Part shown: piece by piece, positions 7,605 through 9,643 of the stretch | Numbering within the stretch: position 1 is the first letter of the stretch | Layout of the letters: every line of letters starts with the position of its first letter | From: Rhodoferax sp. | Lineage (GTDB): Bacteria > Pseudomonadota > Gammaproteobacteria > Burkholderiales > Burkholderiaceae_C | Direction of reading: 5' to 3' | DNA length: 9,643 bases | NCBI GenBank assembly: GCA_021731215.1 | Contig: JAKFXU010000042.1 | Span: 1-9,643, forward strand | Program-made: the position numbers and the translations under genes | Notes under the pieces: generated by a model | Databases searched by the model: none | The model's input: only the letters and a program-made list of their open reading frames with translations | What the model was told of the DNA's origin: nothing

Positions 7605-7642
7605 GGGAGGCCGCAGCGGGGTGAAAAGTCGGCGCCGGCGCG

Positions 7643-8758
7643 TCAATCCCCAAACATCTTCTGCTTGAGTTCACGCCGCTGCTGCGCCTCCAGCGACAGG
7701 TTGGCGGTCGGGCGCGCCAGCAGGCGCCCGACACCAATCGGTTCACCGGTTTCATCACAGTAGCCGTAGTCGCCGGCATCGATGCGCACGATCGACTGTT
7801 CAATTTTCTTCAGCAGCTTGCGCTCGCGGTCGCGCGTGCGCAACTCAAGCGCGTGCTCTTCCTCGATGGTGGCGCGGTCGGCCGGGTCGGGCACCACCAC
7901 CGTGTCCTCCCGCAAATGCTCGGTGGTCTCGCCGGCATTGCTCAAAATCTCTTTCTTGAGCGCGTTGAGCTTGTGCCGAAAATACGCCATCTGGGTATTG
8001 TTCATGTACTCATCGTCAGGCATGGCGATCAGTTCGGCATCGATCAGTTGCTCAACTGGCTTTAATTTCCAGTTGTTGGCCAGTTTGGGGTCTTTTTTGA
8101 TGGCTGACGCCAGGGGGGGGACAATAAGGGGGGATGACATGGTTTGGGTAAAACTGGCTTTGGCAGCGGTTGAGGCCACCGACTGCGCCATGGAAGGAAC
8201 GGTAAGCTGGGCCAGCCGCGAAGAAGGCCGGCCGGCTCTGGCCGGTACCGACGCGCTAGCGAGCGGTGCCGGCGCCGCCACCACCGGTTTGACCGGCGCA
8301 GCAGACCGAGCAAGTTCAACCGGTGGCGCCGCCGACGCCCCCTTGGCTTTTGCTGGCACCAACTCGGTTTTAGCGGCTTTTGCAGTCGTCGTTTTCACGG
8401 AATCCTTTGCTTGAACTTTGGCGCTCGGCTTGAGGGCTTTGACCGGGGCAGCCGTGGCCGCCTGGGCCCCGGCTTTGGATGCTGGTTTGGGTGCGGGCTT
8501 GCTTGTTTTCACCGCAACGGTGGCCTTGGGTTTGGCCGGCAGTTTGGCCGGAACCCCTGCTGTCGCTTTCGGCGCTGATTTTGGCACGGCTTTGCCCACC
8601 GATTTGGCCCCAGCCTTGACCACCGGCGCAGGCTTGGCCGGCGTTTTTGCCTTGGATTTTGCCACTGGCTTGGGCAGGACCTTGGCGACGGCCTTGGTCT
8701 TGCCAAGCGCACTGGACACTTTGGACGCCACCTTGGCTTTCACGGGTTGAGCTTTCAC
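7643..8758 (-). CDS. dksA: DksA-family RNA polymerase-binding regulator with long Lys/Ala/Pro-rich N-terminal tail
   Basis: From the GTG at 8758 the product has 371 residues, against about 150 for E. coli DksA. Roughly the first 165 are a low-complexity Lys/Ala/Pro/Val-rich tail like histone H1 or AlgP, followed by a linker. The DksA core starts near residue 230, with DDEYMNNTQMAYFRHKL. The coiled-coil tip motif DxxDxA that acts in the RNA polymerase secondary channel is intact (D291, D294, A296), followed by LELRTRDRERKLLKKIEQ. In the zinc-finger region only C334 remains (YCDETGEPIG, later LSLEAQ), so zinc is probably not bound; single-cysteine DksA proteins are known. The start rests on GAGGAGG six bases upstream; the frame is open 58 codons further to an ATG at 8932 that lacks a good ribosome site. 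The family works with ppGpp in stringent control. Confidence 0.9.
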   Translation of the reverse strand: MKAQPVKAKVASKVSSALGKTKAVAKVLPKPVAKSKAKTPAKPAPVVKAGAKSVGKAVPKSAPKATAGVPAKLPAKPKATVAVKTSKPAPKPASKAGAQAATAAPVKALKPSAKVQAKDSVKTTTAKAAKTELVPAKAKGASAAPPVELARSAAPVKPVVAAPAPLASASVPARAGRPSSRLAQLTVPSMAQSVASTAAKASFTQTMSSPLIVPPLASAIKKDPKLANNWKLKPVEQLIDAELIAMPDDEYMNNTQMAYFRHKLNALKKEILSNAGETTEHLREDTVVVPDPADRATIEEEHALELRTRDRERKLLKKIEQSIVRIDAGDYGYCDETGEPIGVGRLLARPTANLSLEAQQRRELKQKMFGD

Positions 8759-8764
8759 TTCTTG

Positions 8765-8771
8765 CCTCCTC
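8765..8771 (-). promoter_or_regulatory. Strong Shine-Dalgarno that sets the dksA start
   Basis: GAGGAGG on the minus strand with a six-base spacer (CAAGAA) before the GTG at 8758. It is the best ribosome-binding site in the window. In the longer reading frame these bases would have to be read as two rare AGG arginine codons, which also favours the GTG start. Confidence 0.8.
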
Positions 8772-8785
8772 GCAGAATTAACCGG

Positions 8786-8808
8786 CGCCCGTACTGGACT
8801 GGCGGGCG
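8786..8808 (-). other. Leader hairpin upstream of dksA
   Basis: CGCCCG (8808-8803) and CGGGCG (8791-8786) can form a 6-bp GC stem with an 11-nt loop in the dksA mRNA leader. It ends 14 nt before the GAGGAGG element. A regulatory role is only a possibility; no T-run follows on the dksA strand, so it is not a terminator there. Confidence 0.35.
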
Positions 8809-8964
8809 TTTGCTTGGTGTTTGCAACAGGGTCCGAAGCCTTGGCAGGCTGGTTTTGCGCAAGTTCACTGGCGCGCGAGTTTACAGGTTTAGCCAGCGGG
8901 AAACCCATCAGTTGCAAAATCGAGACAATCATTTGGTTGCAGGCCTAAAAAATACAAGTTCGAA

Positions 8965-9643
8965 TCAAACCAGACACTGTTCCATGCCCTGCAAGAAAAT
9001 GTCCTGCGGCAGCTCAATGCCAATGAACACCATTTTGCTGGCGCGCTGTTCACCTGCGGCCCAGGGCGGACCCAGATCGCTGCCCATCAATTGATGCACG
9101 CCCTGGAAAATCACCTTGCGCTCGGTCCCTTGCATGTGCAGAACCCCTTTGTAACGCAACATGCGCGGGCCGTAGATATTGACAATGGCGCCCAGAAAGT
9201 CCTCCAGTTTGGCCGGGTCAAAAGCGCGCTCCGACTTGAAGACAAAACTCTTGACATCATCGTCGTGATGATGGTGATGCGCCCCACCGTGCTGGTGCGA
9301 TGGATGGTCGCAGTGCGCGCCGTGCGCATGCTCATGGTGCTCATGCGCCTGCTCCCGCAGAAAATCAGGATCAATGTCGAGCTTGGCGTTGAGATTGAAG
9401 CCGCGCAAATCAAACACCTCGGACAGCGCCACCGCGCCAAAATGAACCGCCTGTTGCGGTGCGCGCGGGTTCATGTGCGTCAAGCGGTGCATCAGCGCAG
9501 CCACCTCATCGCTGGCCACCAGATCGGTCTTGCTGATGAAGATCTGGTCGGCAAAACCGACCTGGCGCCGCGCCTCCTGGCGCTCGTTGAGTTGCGTCGC
9601 TGCGTGCTTGGCATCGACCAGCGTCAGGATCGAGTCGAGCAGA
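8965..9643 (-). CDS. CobW/YjiA-type G3E GTPase (metallochaperone family), C-terminal part
   Basis: The gene enters from the right edge and ends at the TGA at 8967-8965; about 225 codons are visible, so the N-terminus with the P-loop is missing. The visible part opens with LDSILTLVDAKHAATQLNER, then ADQIFISKTDLV, whose SKTD is the guanine-specificity (NKxD-type) motif of G3E GTPases. A His-rich stretch with one Cys (about 9262-9348, with HEHHEHAHGAHCDHPSHQH and HHHHHDDD) follows and would bind zinc or a similar metal. The CobW C-terminal domain comes after it (KSFVFKSERAFDPAKLEDFL to the end). These proteins insert or deliver metals in the cytoplasm; His-rich members are often tied to zinc supply. 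Which metal and client protein it serves cannot be told from the sequence. Confidence 0.9.
   Translation of the reverse strand, partial: LLDSILTLVDAKHAATQLNERQEARRQVGFADQIFISKTDLVASDEVAALMHRLTHMNPRAPQQAVHFGAVALSEVFDLRGFNLNAKLDIDPDFLREQAHEHHEHAHGAHCDHPSHQHGGAHHHHHDDDVKSFVFKSERAFDPAKLEDFLGAIVNIYGPRMLRYKGVLHMQGTERKVIFQGVHQLMGSDLGPPWAAGEQRASKMVFIGIELPQDIFLQGMEQCLV

Larger units (their letters stand above)
8759..8964. other. Intergenic leader between the CobW-type gene and dksA
   Basis: About 206 bp if dksA starts at the GTG. It holds the leader hairpin, the Shine-Dalgarno and a T-run (minus strand, TATTTTTT near 8952-8945) with no convincing stem before it. The minus-strand frame from the ATG at 8932 is open into dksA, but its codon use is less GC-rich at third positions than the genes around it. 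I could not pick out a promoter with confidence. Confidence 0.5.

Noticed and set aside
7782..8414. Plus-strand ORF of 210 codons opposite dksA
   Set aside because: The Ser/Ala/Thr-rich product mirrors the Lys/Ala-rich dksA tail; no independent evidence of coding.
8786..8810. Plus-strand terminator from CGCCCG/CGGGCG followed by TTTGCTT
   Set aside because: The stem is only 6 bp, the T-run is short and broken, and no plus-strand gene ends here.
8945..8964. T-run after the CobW-type gene as a terminator
   Set aside because: TATTTTTT is present, but I could not find a stable GC stem before it.
1..9643. A new defence, mobile or metabolic gene system
   Set aside because: All genes are recognisable housekeeping or conserved types in a dcw/hslVU/dksA context; only the small repeat insert has a mobile-element character.

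Overview
The window reads as chromosomal DNA of a betaproteobacterium, most likely Burkholderiales/Comamonadaceae (Rhodoferax- or Polaromonas-like). The grounds are high GC, the MurE, FtsI, RsmH and MraZ sequence types, a DksA variant with one zinc-ligand cysteine, HslV with a short MEQFHG propeptide, and a GC-rich palindromic intergenic repeat that I recall from Comamonadaceae genomes. All genes lie on the minus strand, so transcription runs from high to low coordinates. I see no tRNA, rRNA, transposase, phage gene or CRISPR.

Layout in the direction of transcription: (1) 9643-8965, the C-terminal part of a CobW/YjiA-type G3E GTPase with a His-rich metal-binding stretch. (2) 8758-7643, dksA with a long Lys/Ala/Pro-rich N-terminal tail; a strong Shine-Dalgarno places its start at an internal GTG. 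(3) 7604-5883, a protein with one or two STAS-like domains, directly behind dksA and closed by an intrinsic terminator whose 3' arm contains the stop codon. (4) hslV (5805-5218) and hslU (5205-3874), the ATP-dependent HslVU protease, 12 nt apart. (5) A 258-bp intergenic region (3616-3873) with a candidate promoter and an array of CACTT/CACTG pentamers at exact 10-bp spacing just upstream of mraZ, which I read as the MraZ operator. (6) The start of the division and cell wall (dcw) cluster: mraZ, rsmH, ftsL, ftsI and the first 23 codons of murE, with overlapping or nearly overlapping genes.

The dcw genes work together in septal peptidoglycan synthesis: MraZ is the cluster regulator, RsmH methylates 16S rRNA, FtsL activates the septal synthase, FtsI cross-links septal peptidoglycan and MurE makes a precursor. 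HslVU and DksA serve protein quality control and stringent transcription control.

Most of the window is ordinary housekeeping sequence, and I do not claim a new defence or metabolic system. The points most worth checking are: a 122-bp palindromic repeat that appears to have inserted into the rsmH/ftsL ATGA junction, flanked by a 5-bp TCATG duplication and creating a 41-codon ORF coupled at both ends; the 10-bp-period MraZ box array; the histone-H1-like tail of DksA and its reassigned start; and the dksA-linked STAS protein.
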